Assembly: GCF_001640805.2 (NCBI RefSeq)
Contig: NC_066833.1
Coordinates: 6,838,814-6,902,813, forward strand
From: Lates calcarifer
Taxonomy: Eukaryota; Chordata; Actinopteri; Centropomidae
Reading direction: 5' to 3'
Length of the DNA stretch: 64,000 bases
Shown here piece after piece: positions 24,621-37,645 of the stretch (position 1 is its first letter; each line of letters starts with the position of its first letter). The notes beneath the pieces were generated by a model. It did no database searches, had not been told where the DNA came from, and saw only the letters and a list, made by a program, of their open reading frames with translations. A program made the position numbers and the translations under genes.

Positions 24621-27526
24621 ATGTCGGCAGCTGCTCCGGGGACCAGCAAGGCAGCTCACAGCGATGTGGCCCCGAAGAAGAAGAAAGGACCCGGTGCCCT
24701 GGCTACGGCCTACTTGGTCATTTACAACGTTGTTATGACAGCGGGGTATGTAGCGTGTTTCCTCGTGCTAATGCTGCTGCTGTTGTGTGTGTATGTGTGT
24801 TCGTGTGTTCATGTTCGTGCGCGCGCGGTATTGAGTAAATCAGGACTAAATAATGGGAGCAAGATTTCCCCGTTGTGATAGCAGTGTTATTTTTGGTTTA
24901 ATAAATTGATAATTGTACGCAATTATTATTAGAAACACTGCTAGCATGCTGCTGTGCAGTGAAAGAAATTTGAATTTGCTTCCCGAGGACCAGCGGCTTA
25001 TACAGATTAACGTTAGATGATCAACAGACAGCCACCTGGCGTGCACATTAAGTGGTCGCCACCCTAAACAATACAGGCATATAAAGACAGCTGGTTTATT
25101 GTCTGCTGTCAGTGTTTTTTTTCCCTCAGAAAGCGTGGGTTTTCATTCAAGGCAACGACCGAGTTTGAATTATATTTGTTTACACAAGTTAAAATTAAAT
25201 AAATGACATATGAATATGAAAAATATTGGGGAGGTGGGGGGGTAGGAATGCTAGAACTTATGAAAACAAAATCAAATCAATAAACCGAAGGTTAAAGTCT
25301 TTGTAAAAGTGCTTTACCTTGTACATGTAATAACAATAAGACTTAAATTAAGATGGCATTTTGTCCAAATAAGAAAAAAGTTAGGACTAAAACAGACAGT
25401 CTGTCAGTTGATGCATAAAAACAAACCAAAAAAAAAAAAAAAAAAAAAAAAAATCTGCAGCAATGTTGGTAATGGAATAATCAGTTACGTTCTTTAAGAA
25501 GCAAAAATGTAAAATATTTGCAGACTTCTCAAAAGTGAGAATATGCTGCTTTTTGCTGCTTCATTATTATGATGATGATATCATTTTAAAGAGAAAATCT
25601 TTAGTGGATAAAACAAGACATTTTAAGGTGTCGTCTTGGGCTTTCCAAGCTTGTGACAAGAATTTTTTTTGGACACAACTGTTTATAATAATGAATCAGA
25701 ATCCTAATTCTTTATTAATCCCTTGCAGGAAAGTGTTGCATTGCAGTGCTCCATTTCATATGTACAGATTAAATAACAAAGGGTAGAGAAAGAGTACATT
25801 AAATTTTCTGAGATAAATAATGGAGCAGGGATTGGAATGGGTCGCAATTTTCATTAAAAAGGTTTTATTGGAGGACAGTTTTATATAAAGTTGTAGAAAC
25901 TGCTCATACCAGGCTGCAATATGAACAGTTCCAAAAACTCTGTCTTTCCATATTGTAACCCCTGTAACACAAGTTCAGATCAATAATGATTCAGCATATT
26001 TATGCTTCCCTGTACAAACTGTACTGTAAATTGTTCAATCAATGAGAAGCTGTGGTTAGATATAGCTATGCACTGAGATTGTTTGTTTGTCAAGAGTCAT
26101 CTAGAAATAACTTTTCAAATGAATTTTATTGGACTGCATTTTGCATTTCGAATGATTACAGTTATCTGATTACATTATCTTGAACCATAAACAGAGAAAT
26201 CTGTGTGCATGTTTTATTGCGCTGATTTTTGGACTGTTGCACAATTGAATGGTGGGTGTTGTTTGCTCATTGTTCCAACCAGTTAGGTCACATTGTGTCC
26301 CGCTCAGTGTCGATGGGCCATACAGCACTTGCTTTGTATTGAGTACAAGTTAGGGTGTTGTACATGCATGTTATTGCTATTCATATTCAGTGTCTGCATT
26401 CAAATGCTGTCATAGCAGCTAAGCAGACCTACTCAGTTTCTGCTGAACTGGCCCTATTAGTGTGAATGCTACAGCACTATTGTTCTTCAAATCTTTACTG
26501 TTGTTTTACTGTACCTTTTCTGGTAGCTAACTGCTCCTGTACGCTTTGTGCTACAGGCACAATTCAGGTATCAAAATGTTCAGCTTTTTCTGGACATTTC
26601 TGCTTGTATTCAACTTTTTTTCTGCTATTTGTGGGTGATTTTATTTAAATGTTTTTATCAATTAAAAATGGATGGGATCCTGGGAGTTCAGCTCAACTCT
26701 CAACCAATAATGTAATAGCTGCCAATAATGTAATAATTTTGGCCATTTTAAATGTAATAAAGCTAACAACATAATAACTTGCCAGTAATGTAAGAACGTT
26801 TTTGAGTCAATAACATAACATTTTGCCAATAATTAACAATAAAAAAAGTTATTACGTTATTGGCTGGTTATTTCGTTATTGGCCTAGCATAAAAAAATCC
26901 TTTGAAAATGTAATAACTGCAGCCAATAATGTAATAACACGTAAACAGGACTGCATTTCTTGTAAATAAAAGATTTTTTTGCAGTTTTTGTGCAGTTTGC
27001 TCATCAAAAATAGGTATAGTGGATGGCATAGTCGTCATATTCATTCATCAAGGATAAGTACTATGCAACACTCTCTCTCCTTAATTATGGTTGCAAGAAG
27101 TTGCAAATTTGACAATTATTTGTTGTAAAAAAAAAACTTTATTTAGAATATTGTTTATTTGCTTAGATATGTAAATTCATAATTTCAGGTCAGTGTCTGT
27201 TGGATATTGCATTGCCAAATTAATTTACCAGATTTCAGTCCTCACTTAAAACTGTGTTTAGATAACTGGACTGGCAGTATAATGGCACTCAACTCCAACA
27301 TCAACATAAAATTGGCATTACTTCTTCCAGTAAATGTCCTTAACTTTGTACTGCCCAAAAGCCACATTACTGAGAAGAATCCAGGCCTTCATACATCGGC
27401 TGCCCCTGCCAAATAACTGTTTTATGTGTAAGCTTAGATCACTGTTGTGTCCAGCAGCCTTGTAGAGCTTCATAATACTAATAGAACAGTCATCTTTGTC
27501 CAGTTCTAGGCTCTCTGCAAGTGCTT

Positions 27527-27589
<63 letters not shown>

Positions 27590-30500
27590 GTGCAAAAGTT
27601 TTAGGCACTTCAGATGTTTATACTTTTATCAGGACCATCAGGGAGGTGATCAGTCCCAGATTAATTCTGCAGCTGGATAAGTCTAAATACACAGTCAGCA
27701 TCATAAAGAACTGTCCTCAGAGGCAAGAAGAACAAGGAATCCTGCAGTAGATGGTCTGACCCCCACAGAGCCCTGATCTCAACATCATAGAGTCAGTCTG
27801 TGATTACATGAACTGAGTGAGTACAGATGTACTGAGGAGAACTGGAGCTGTTTTAAAGGCAAAGGGGAGGAGAGGGGAGGGGTATAATAGGAAATACTGA
27901 TTTGATTAGGTTTTTTCTGTTTGCTTTTGACAGCATCCTCACTTTACCTTTAGTGCCTAAAACTTTTGCACAGTACTGTAGGTTGGGGTGGAATGGTGCA
28001 GACAGTTCACGGAATAAGAGTGAGACTTGATTGAATGTCCCAAGCATTGACATATCTTGCTTGAGAGAAAATTCAGTAATTCTTGATAAGATCTCTGGAG
28101 GTAGGTATTGAACTCCAGGCTCATTGCCAGGATCCTCAACCATGACAAGCAAAGGGTAGTGGTCAAATTTGGGTGCTGCAAAATAAAATATTTCCCTGCG
28201 AATGTGCAACATTTCTACATGGTCTCTTTAATCTTCTGATATTTAAATCTGTTAAAAATGTTTAGGAGATTTGTGGTGTTTTAGTGAGGGTGATTACTAG
28301 GGGTGTAACAATGTACCATGTCATGATGTTACTGATGAAGTGAGCTTTGTGTGTGAGGTAATACTTTATACTTCAGTGAGTGATTGCACTGTGTGCCATA
28401 CTAAATAACACTGATAAAAGAGGAACTAAAGTGAGTAGATTTGAACTGCAACTTTCTCATCTTCCCACAGCCTCTGACAATGTAACAGCATCTGGCTGTT
28501 ACAGGTTCTGTTCAGTCAATCTGTAGACCGCTCGCTTTCCCAGTTAAAACTAATCAGCAGACTGAGTGACTGTAGCGAGTCGACTCCCCCTCTCTCTCTT
28601 ATTCCTCTTGCATAATTGTTTTCTCTGACAATTTTTTTCAGACTCATCATCTGTAACAGCTGTAATTCTCAGCTGTCTGACTTATTTACCAGCAGAACGT
28701 GTTACAGCAGCTCCACAAACTCCTGCAGGTTAAACTGAACTAACCAAAGACTCTTAAGGCTTATTAACTGGAAACACTCACTATACACGGACTGACACAC
28801 TTGCTAGCTAAGCAACATAATTAGGCTAAACTATCCAGAACACAACACTCTAAAATACCATTCAACAAGGATATCAGTTGTATTTAATGGAAACATAATG
28901 TACCAGGAGATAAATACTTCCTTATATTATGGCCAATACGGTATCCTTTGCATTGCAGTCTGCAGAATAAGATAATAACAGCAAGAAAGATTTTATTTTT
29001 ACATTTGATCTGGAATTTAGTTTACAATAAGGAAAACACTGCAAGAAACTGGGTTTTGTGGCAACAGAAGATTTTTATTTATTATTTTATTTTTATTAAT
29101 TTTCTTTTTATTATTATTTTTGCAGTTTATATTGCTTAAGTATTGCTGCAGGATTCACACTGCAAATACATACATACAAGTTAAGTTTCTTGTTTAACTG
29201 TAAGATATCCTGTTCAATACATATTTTTCTTGACAAAAATGTTTTTAAAAAAGAATGTTTTGGTATGTTTGGAAGGGTATATTGAATTTATTTTATATAT
29301 TGAATTTATTTGTTTATTTATTTTACATTTCAGTAGGTTAGCTCTTAGAAATCCAGTATCTGGGGGAAAAAGCAGGTCTTGACCAGTTAAAGTCAAAAAT
29401 AAACATTAATTTGAACAATGTTTTAAAAAAAATCCAGTATCCAAGGATCTTGTCAAAATTTCAAATTTTCCTACAAACTGTACAAATTTCCTTAAGCTTG
29501 ATGTTAATGTTGCCTTAGAGAGGCTGCCACTATTTAAAGACTCACTTTATAAATTACACTCATCAGCTCTTCACTGAAACACACTTATCCATCATACAAC
29601 CTTCTGTTTTTACTACATTTTTCACTTAAAACAGAAATTGCACACAAGTCTAACACAGATTCCTGTTTCCCTCATAAGATCATCTGGTCAATCTTAGATC
29701 TTAAGTTTTTTGCAATGACTATTCTGAGATTTTTTTTTTACTCTGTTGTCCAGGTGGCTGGTGATAGCTGTGGGTTTGGTCAGAGCTTACCTGGCCAGAG
29801 GAAGTTACCATGGGCTGTACTACTCCATAGAGAAGCCTCTTAAGTTCTTTCAGACTGGAGCTATCCTGGAGGTGAGATATGCACAAAGAGCTGGGGGATG
29901 TTAATAGAATCAAATATCGCAACACATTTTGTCAAATACAGTAGACAGCTGTCATTTCTCTAATGAGCACACAACATCCAGTTTATATATGCAGATATTG
30001 GGAATGTAACCATCATTTTTATTTTCATTAATCCATCATTAATGTTAACATTTGATTTATCTGTTATTAAAGTATTTAATCTACCCACTGTCAGCATTTG
30101 GCTGTTTGTGTTCATATTGCTTAATGGATAAATTGATTAGTGAAAATTTGGTTTACTTATTAATCCTTGACTTTTTTAACTGCTAGAAAAAGCATCAAGT
30201 CATTAAAAGCTGGATGAGTGTTGGATTCAGGTCTGGATGTGCAGTGGATTTCACAGGCCTGTTATCTATACAGTGTTTGGTATGTCCTCTGTAACATATC
30301 AAACTGGTATGTTAGGCTGACACACGTGTGTTTATAGTGCAGAGGCTGGGCAACATGAGGTGTTCTAGTGATCCTGTCCAGACACACTGTAGACTGTAGT
30401 TGAGTAACAGGAGACTTAGTTTTGTCTAACATCAGTATTGTCCATTCATGAAATAATCTGTGTACAAACTGAACATTACAGGCACTGTGGTATTAAGTTG

Positions 30501-33500
30501 ATCTTAGCAGTGTAAGTTTGAGAATTAAAAGTGTATTAACACACACATGGCACATTATTTAGAAATACCAAGTCAACTTTTGTGTTATGAATTTCAGTGT
30601 ATTCAAAAAAATCCTTTTAGGTATGCCTTGAGAATATTAATGGGAAATTAATAATGTTTAAAACTAGAGTAGTTTTGCCACATGAATCCAGGAATGCATG
30701 GAAAAAGAAGAAAATATAAACCACAAACCATACATACAAGTTACAATGAGCTGTCCTGTGCTCTTTTCCCAGAGCCATACTGAGAAACTTTCTGTTATCT
30801 TTTCATTTCACAGATACTGCACTGTGCTGTGGGTGAGTCTCTCTTCAGCCTACACCTCACCTACACTGCTCTCTTGTTACCAGTAAAATCTCGGTGTCAA
30901 TATAGATTGACTCATGTTCACATTGTGCTATATCTCTCAAATGTTAATTTAAGATATCTGTAATTCCAGTTTGGATATTATGATTTAAGTACTTGTGACA
31001 TTAGGTTGTATGAAACCATTTTTCTAAAATATCTACACTAAAGATGAATTGTTGAGACGTGAATTCCATATATCTCCACTTTAAATATAACTATTCGCAG
31101 CCCAAATTTATTATACGGAATCGGTTAAATTTAACAAAGACATACTGACAGGTGACAGTGTGCAGGAAAAATGTGGAGCACATGCTCCCATGCACAGCAG
31201 GAGGGCTCACTGAATGTTTTATGAAGATCCAAATTATGTGAGTCATATATTGCTGCCTTTGCAGTCACCAGATCTTACCCAAACCAAACACCAGAGATTT
31301 AAGTCAAATTATACAATTCAAATTACATTTAATGATAGTCAAAAAGTCCTTTTAAGATAATCGAGAGGCTATGAAAAGAATTATGATTCAACAAATCTAA
31401 TTTTTGAGGTAGTTTATCTTTAGTTATCATTGCAACAGGTTGAAATACAACTTGATGTATCAGTCTAATTAAAATGAAGCTGTAGATATCAAATGTCAAA
31501 TAGTTAAAATTATGCAGGGGTCTAGATACAATTAGATCTGGAATATAAGTTTCATTCACCAAAAATTCTTGATTTTGTTGCATTTTTTTGTTTTCTCTCT
31601 TGAGACCACAGCTATTCATTGCCCTGACTTAATATAATTTGTAAAGCTTTGTGCTAGCCACATCATGTACAACTAGTTTGACTATTCAGAATTATAACTG
31701 AGAATCTGAAAGTATAATTTTGACTGATCTAAAAAAAATGATAGATGGCCAGTTGTCATTTGGTTTGTTTGAGGAGTAGCAGATATCGCAGTTATTATAT
31801 ATATCGATATTGTAGTTGTATCTCAGATGTACACATGTATAGACAAACAGAGCCTTATCATATTTTAAGTGTTTGGCAAAGAGAGAGCGGAGAAGCTGTT
31901 GGCTCTCATGGTGTCAATGTGATGAGGAGATAGCAGCTCTCACCCAGCTGCTTCACCGTGGTTCACAGTCCATTCCCTTCATTATCTGGGATTTGAAGCT
32001 AAAGCTAGCTGACCTTTCCCACTGTCCACTCAGAGTGAACACACACATGCACACACAATAGATTCCTCTCTGGTGGCCAGTAAAAGCATCGACATTCATG
32101 AGTGTCCTTTTTGAGTGGATCTGTCTGAGAGCTCATACAGTATCTCATCAAATCATTCACTGTAAAACATTGTCATATGTAATATATTTACTAATAAGCA
32201 GCCTCAGTTTTAGTCAGTTTTAAAACTCACCGGCAATGTAGCTTTTTTCCCAATTTTTCAATATCACTTCCACTATTTCCTTTTTTTTCACATGCTTTTA
32301 GTGAATATTCTTTTCAGAGTCAAGCAATCCATTCCTTGTGATAACCATTATTTTTATTACCTGTATACCTACACATAACTACACACAATGTCTTTTCCAA
32401 TTCCTTTTCAGCTTTCTATTATTTATTTAACCATTTGTAAGGGCTTGATGAAAATTGCATATTTACAATTTACAACTGTGCGTTAGAAACAATATTTACT
32501 GTGGATTGAATATTTTTGGCTGAAACTCAGTTCTTTCAGTGGAGTCAGTGCCAGGTTCCATAATGATCCAGTGAATTGAAAGGGGTCATCACTTGTTGTA
32601 AAGAACCAGGGCTCCTAATAATAATTTGTTCATTATTAATGAATTCATATGGTCATTTTGTGCAGCAAAGATTAAGACGTCCTCCATCCCCATTTATTAA
32701 GTGTTTGTCCTTTGTGTCATATCCCAGGAATTGTACCATCCTCTGTTGTCCTGACCGGATTCCAGGTCATGTCCCGGGTCTTCCTCACGTGGGCCGTCAC
32801 ACACAGCGTCAGGGAGGTAAGATGGGTTTCCCTCTAGTCACTTCATTATACAGCCTGTCTAATTCACTTAGTATGAATCACATAGCAGGGTAACTAGTTC
32901 CATGACTTCATGTTCAAAATTGACCAGTTGATTTACTGTTTGCCCTGTTAATAGATTGGATTGGATTAGTTTGGAGAGGAGGAAATGTGTAAGTAACGTC
33001 AGATGGTCTTGCTCTAGGGGTGCAGGAATGAAAATGAATGAAATTTTATTAGAGTGAATGAACATTTGTATTTTATGTTTTAAATGTTTTGTTTCTTCTG
33101 TGTGTTTCTGTTGTATGATGCTGTACTCACGTTTTTCTCATCCCCTTCTATGTGAATGTGTATGGAAACTGTGAGTGTGTGATGAGGGGAGTGCCTTTCT
33201 TTTAACATCATATTTGCATTGGTTTTAACCTAATATCTGAGGATAGTGACCAGCAGCCTGCAGTGTGATCTGATCTCTGAGCTTCTTGAACAAACAGCAT
33301 GGTTCTGTGATGAAAAGTCTAAATTAGCCTACAATAGAGTAACTACTGCAGCATGATGCAAGCCTGTCTGTTCCTCAGTCCCCCTCCCATCATCCTTTGT
33401 GTGTGTTTTTGCAGGTGCAGAGCGAAGACAGTGTGCTACTATTTGTCACAGCCTGGACCGTCACAGAGATCATCCGCTACTCTTTCTACACCTTCAGCCT

Positions 33501-36500
33501 CCTCAACCACCTGCCATACCTCATCAAATGGGCAAGGTAGGAAAAACCCTAACCTGAGAGTGGTGTCAGAGGAGGAGACATTTGTGTCTAAGTGAATATT
33601 ATAGTGAATTTCCAATTAAATTGGATGTGTGACTGTTGTAGACACTTATAGCTATTTGTATATACTAAAACAATGAAAAGGTCAAAGAGGGCCCTAAAAA
33701 TCACAGCAGCACATCATTGTTTGAAGGCATTACTCCTAACACTGATTAGGTTTTTTTTTTAACAAAAAAACCATCAAACCTACACAAAATGTGCTGTTTC
33801 CACCATAAAAATCTCTTTGTCTGCCTGATGGGTGCATCTACAACCAAGGCAACAGTTGTTAAGTGCCTTCTTCCCTGCGGTCTTTGTTGCTAGGTAGCAA
33901 ATGAGCCTGTCGCTATATTTAGGGCCCAAGCAACCAAGGTTGTGAGGACCCTATTGCATTCCAAAAGATTATTAGCTCTGATTATTATTATCATAGCAGA
34001 TGAATTGCCTTTTTGAGGGCCTAAACATGCTCAAAAACTCATGAAAGTTTGTACACGAGCCATTATGGGTATAGTGTAAAATGACTCTATAGCGCCCCCT
34101 GAAGACATTCAAAAGCACCTCTCCATTGGGCTCAGGTGGACAAAATTTGGAATAATATAATTTTAAAAAAATGTAATTAATTTGATTTTAATTGCTGTAA
34201 CTCAGCAATAATTTGTCCAACCTTCCCCAAATTTCACAGGCTTGATAATGGTCCTGGCCTGAACACACCCACATGTCAATATTTGTGTAACGTTATAGCG
34301 CCACCTACTGGCAACAGGAAATGACATATTTAATACTTTGTTGCGCTGTTACTAGCAGTCAGGAACACCTTAAGGCCTTCATGATGCCTTATTGTGAAAA
34401 TTGTAGTGATTTGTTGAAGGGCATGCCTGTGGAGCCGTGGCAAATCTTGATGTTTTGCCAGGAACCAGGAAGTTGATTTAACTCATTTGTCCAATCTGCG
34501 CCAGACTTCTCATGTTTGACAAGGGTCCTGTCCTGAGTACATCTATATGCCAATATTCGATTATGAACATATGGGCGTGGATGTGGGTGTGTGCCTGGCA
34601 GCAACTCAAATTTTGATGTCCTGCCTTGAAGTAGGAAACTGATGTAACTCAACACAACGCACAGGTATGAAATTTGGCAGAGTTATGTAGCATACCAAGA
34701 CTTACAAAAAAGCCATCCTCTAAACCCAACAGGAAGTCAGTTATTTTGACTTGAATATGCAGACATGGCTTATTGTTTGCCATTTGGGGATCAAACTCCT
34801 TCAATTTTATCATACTGACCTCAAACTTGGTCAGGATACTCTTAAAAAGTTTGTGACTTAAAGTTATCAAAAGCTTTACAGAATATTGAAGGGCGTGGCC
34901 GTGGCGGCACCTCAAATTTCATCCTGAAACAGGAAGTTGCATTTAATTTGCTCTAACTCAAACATACTTCGTCCAATCTGCCCTAAATTTCACAGGTTTG
35001 AAAAAAGGCTTGTGCTGAACACATCTACATTCCAGTATACAGGTATAGTCATAGTGCTACCTATTGACAACAGGAAATGATGTGTTTCATCCAAGTGGGT
35101 TGATCTGATTCACCTCAAATGTGGCCAGACAAGCAGTAATATCACAAAGGTGATGGCTGCCTTTGTCCGTGATGGAAATGTGCAACTGATGGCCGCAGTA
35201 AGTGACTTTTGGCTCATTTGTACTGAGTCAACCTGTGGCAACCCCACAGCCACAGGGTTGCAAGGGCCCAATCAACGCTGCTTGCAGCTTTAATGGTATT
35301 TGACTCAGTTAGAGTTGCACCCTGAGAGACAGAAAAATTGGTCATGCACCTGTGGAAAATCCAGTGAAGGATCAGAGAAGACAGTCACTGGGTTGGGAGT
35401 GCTCGCTTAAGAAGAGACAGAAGTTTTTATTTTCTCTCTCTTATTCTCTCTGTAGAAGAAAAGCACCACAGTGTATCTCTCATATTTAATTGCAAGCTTG
35501 ATCCCTCAAAAGTTCTAGGATTGAAAATTTAGAAGCATGCCTGCAGTCGCACTATTGTATCCTTTTTATCTGCATTTTTATCAGTCAGCACATCATATGG
35601 TCTAATATTTATATCACTGTATATTTAGAGTTTGGATGTCATAATGTAATATAGTTTCATTTATTTGCTCCACTTTGGGATTTTTTCTGTGGTTTGGCAG
35701 CCTTTTCATTATTACTTTAACATGTGTCTGTCTGTTAGAATGGGCACGATACCTCAACTTAAATCCATCGTTATGGTGTTTAAAAGTCTTATCAGTGCAT
35801 AATTGAATAACTTGTGTCAGAGCCTGAGCACATTCTCAAACATTCCTCATACTCATACTATGTTTCTAGTAATGCTACCTCAGGCAACAACTTTTTATTC
35901 TCCTCTGCTCCATGTATACATTTTTTTTTAACCAAACCTTGTCTGAACTGTGAATGAAGTGCTTTTTTAGACCACTTCCTTCATCATTTCATTTGGATTG
36001 TTCTTCACCCACATTTTTTAGCAGGATAATGTGTTTGTTTTCATGGAAAGCATAAGTGTATGTTCAAATTTTTACAGATATTTTACAGCATCATTGCTTA
36101 AATTTAGAGCTGCGCTGGCTAACATAGAGTATGTTGCACTGGTGCTTGTGGCGCAAACAGCAAAAAGTTAAATCCATATCATGCATATCTCCCTCAGTGT
36201 TTTGCTATTTATACCAGCTATACTGCCCACCCCCTTGTTGCAGAAATAATGAAAAATGAAGCTGTATGACTTATTATTTCTCTCCCTTTCCTTCTCTCTC
36301 ACAAACCCCTGTGCTGCAGGTACACCTTTTTCATTGTGCTGTACCCCATGGGAGTGACTGGGGAACTGCTGACTATCTATGCAGCCCTGCCATATGTGCA
36401 GAAGACAGGCCTGTACTCTGTCACTCTCCCCAACAAGTACAACTTCTCTTTTGACTACTACACCTTCCTCATCTTAATCATGATCTCCTACATTCCCCGT

Positions 36501-36982
36501 AAGTCAACAGGCAGATGTTACTTCTTTCCCCTTTTGTAGTTACAATGAACATTGCAAATGTGCTTCCAGTAAGAATTTGCTTTAAATTACAAATATACAG
36601 TGAAGAGAAAAAAAGAAAAATTGGAGACATTTTCATAATTACAAGATCTTTATGTCATAATTTAGAGAAAATGTAAACATGGCCTAAAGATGTTTTGAGA
36701 CTGAACACAAGGGAATGTCTTTACCTGGCATTATTCTTTTGAATTTGACCACTGATGGAGATTGTAACTAGAAGACAGTCCCTCCATGTCTTTTCTTTGG
36801 TGCAATTTTGTAGAGGTATTTTGCAAAGTTCTAAAAATCCAGTTGTTATTGTTTGATGTTAAAGTTTCTCATCCTGATCTTCCTCTGCCCCCTCCCCAGT
36901 CTTCCCCCAGCTTTACTTCCACATGATACGACAGAGAAAGAAGGTGCTGGGCCATGTAGAGGACTACAGCAAAGTGGAGTGA
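24621..36982 (+). CDS. hacd2: hacd2: very-long-chain 3-hydroxyacyl-CoA dehydratase, complete, 7 exons
   Basis: Coding exons: 24621-24745, 29754-29871, 30814-30832, 32728-32816, 33415-33536, 36320-36498, 36900-36982. They total 735 bases, giving 244 residues plus TGA, close to human HACD2 (254). All introns are GT-AG and the frame is intact. The enzyme removes water from 3-hydroxyacyl-CoA, the third step of the ER fatty-acid elongation cycle, and works with ELOVL, HSD17B12 and TECR. The N-terminus [15 protein letters not shown] runs into [20 protein letters not shown], which identifies HACD2 rather than HACD1. Exon 2 has [20 protein letters not shown], exon 5 ends in [13 protein letters not shown], and exon 6 contains YPMGVTGE with the catalytic Tyr and Glu spaced as in yeast Phs1. 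About six hydrophobic segments fit a multi-pass ER protein. Exon 3 is only 19 bases (residues ILHCAV plus part of G). A C-terminal lysine-rich end ([18 protein letters not shown]) faces the cytosol by family knowledge. Confidence 0.96.
25692..25790 (-). mobile_element. LINE 3'-tail fragment, same family as the remnant at 20985-22490
   Basis: AATCAGAATCCTAATTCTTT and GTTGCATTGCAGTGCTCCAT are the reverse complement of the 3' end seen at 22437-22496 (GGAGCACTGCAATGCAACAA and the GATTCTG tail). This is a 5'-truncated insertion in the opposite orientation. Confidence 0.65.
26701..26942. repeat. AT-rich element built from inverted CCAATAATGTAATAA units
   Basis: At least five direct variants of CCAATAATGTAATAAC and two inverted variants (GTTATTACGTTATTGGC, TTATTTCGTTATTGGC) lie within about 240 bases, so the segment can fold into long hairpins. 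No coding content. It looks like a decayed foldback or MITE-type element, but I cannot name the family. Confidence 0.6.
27529..27584. repeat. (TA)n microsatellite
   Basis: About 27 uninterrupted TA units abutting the left end of the MITE at 27583. Confidence 0.95.
27583..27978. mobile_element. Tc1/mariner-type MITE in hacd2 intron 1
   Basis: The left end TAGTACTGTGCAAAAGTTTT and the right end, read on the other strand, CAGTACTGTGCAAAAGTTTT form a near-perfect inverted repeat about 396 bases apart, flanked by TA dinucleotides. An internal piece near 27763-27810 encodes a trace of a Tc1 transposase (SPDLNIIES), so it is an internally deleted copy of an autonomous element. Confidence 0.8.
33922..35292. 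mobile_element. Internally repetitive teleost dispersed element of uncertain class
   Basis: It starts with GGGCCCAAGCAACCAAGGTT and ends with TTGCAAGGGCCCAATCAACG, so both ends carry GGGCCC with partial inverted similarity. Inside, a module recurs with drift at about 34200-34330, 34490-34560 and 34940-35090. It contains TTTGTCCAA(C/T)CT followed by CC(C/T)(C/A)AAATTTCACAGG, then GAACAC(A/A)(C/T) and, in two of the copies, TAGCGCCACCTACTGGCAAC or a variant plus AGGAAATGA. No long frame is present. I recognise it as a common percomorph repeat but cannot assign a class. Confidence 0.55.
34520..34525. other. Empty target site of the solo LTR seen in contig 3
   Basis: CAAGGG occurs once here. In contig 3 the same site is duplicated on both sides of a 693-base insertion (63262-63954). 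This copy therefore represents the pre-insertion allele, or an exact excision. Confidence 0.8.
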
Positions 36983-37645
36983 GCTGAATAGTATTCAGAC
37001 AGATCTCATTGAGGGGGAAAAGAAACCAAAACAACCAAGAGAAGAGGAACTAAATCATGTCTGCTTATTGACACACTAAACCAGTTTTCAAACTGCCAGA
37101 ACTGACCTGGCAGATGATCCATTTATCAAGCAACATCATTTTTTTCCGGCTGTTGTCTGGGTTGTATAGATGCTCACAAATTATGAATGAACTGGTGTTA
37201 TTTATTTTTTTTCTTTTTCCAATGAACAAACTGCAGTTAATTTTGTATAGTCAGAGAGCTTGCAGCTACTAAGGAACTGTATTTTGACTTGGATACAGTT
37301 GAGCTGCTAACTAACCAGTGAGCAGAACTCATTCACAGCATTGAACTAATTCATGTACGAATAGAATCAGTAACCTCCTTTCCAAAAGACTCTATAAAAA
37401 AGCCCAAATAGATTTCTCACTTCCCTACGTCTCATCTTTTTTAATAAGCAGTTTTCCTTTACTACACTGTAGAAAGTATAATGTGAAGACTTGTGTTACA
37501 ACTAGGTTGTCTGTAGGTTTTGCATCTACAGTGTGTTTGTTGGTGCAAACCGTGGTCCAGATTTTTTTTCTTTCATTCATTTCAGTCAAAAGCTTGACTA
37601 CATTCCTAATTTAGTCCAATAAACCTTTTTTTCATTCTGTGTTTG
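36983..37645 (+). other. hacd2 3' UTR with polyadenylation signal
   Basis: About 640 bases from the stop codon to AATAAA at 37619-37624, followed by a T-rich stretch. This is a plausible mRNA end. Confidence 0.7.

Larger units (their letters stand above)
24746..29753 (+). other. hacd2 intron 1
   Basis: A 5 kb intron. It contains an A tract (about 25427-25453), an inverted LINE tail (25692-25790), a hairpin-rich AT repeat (26701-26942), a TA microsatellite (27529-27584) and a Tc1-type MITE (27583-27978). From 28306 onward it is duplicated in contig 3. Confidence 0.85.
33537..36319 (+). other. hacd2 intron 5
   Basis: A 2.8 kb intron, about half of it taken by the internally repetitive element at 33922-35292. 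The rest is unremarkable AT-rich sequence. Confidence 0.8.

Noticed and set aside
24344..24649. Minus-strand 101-codon frame over the hacd2 promoter and exon 1
   Set aside because: It is antisense to the CpG-rich first exon and shows no protein similarity.
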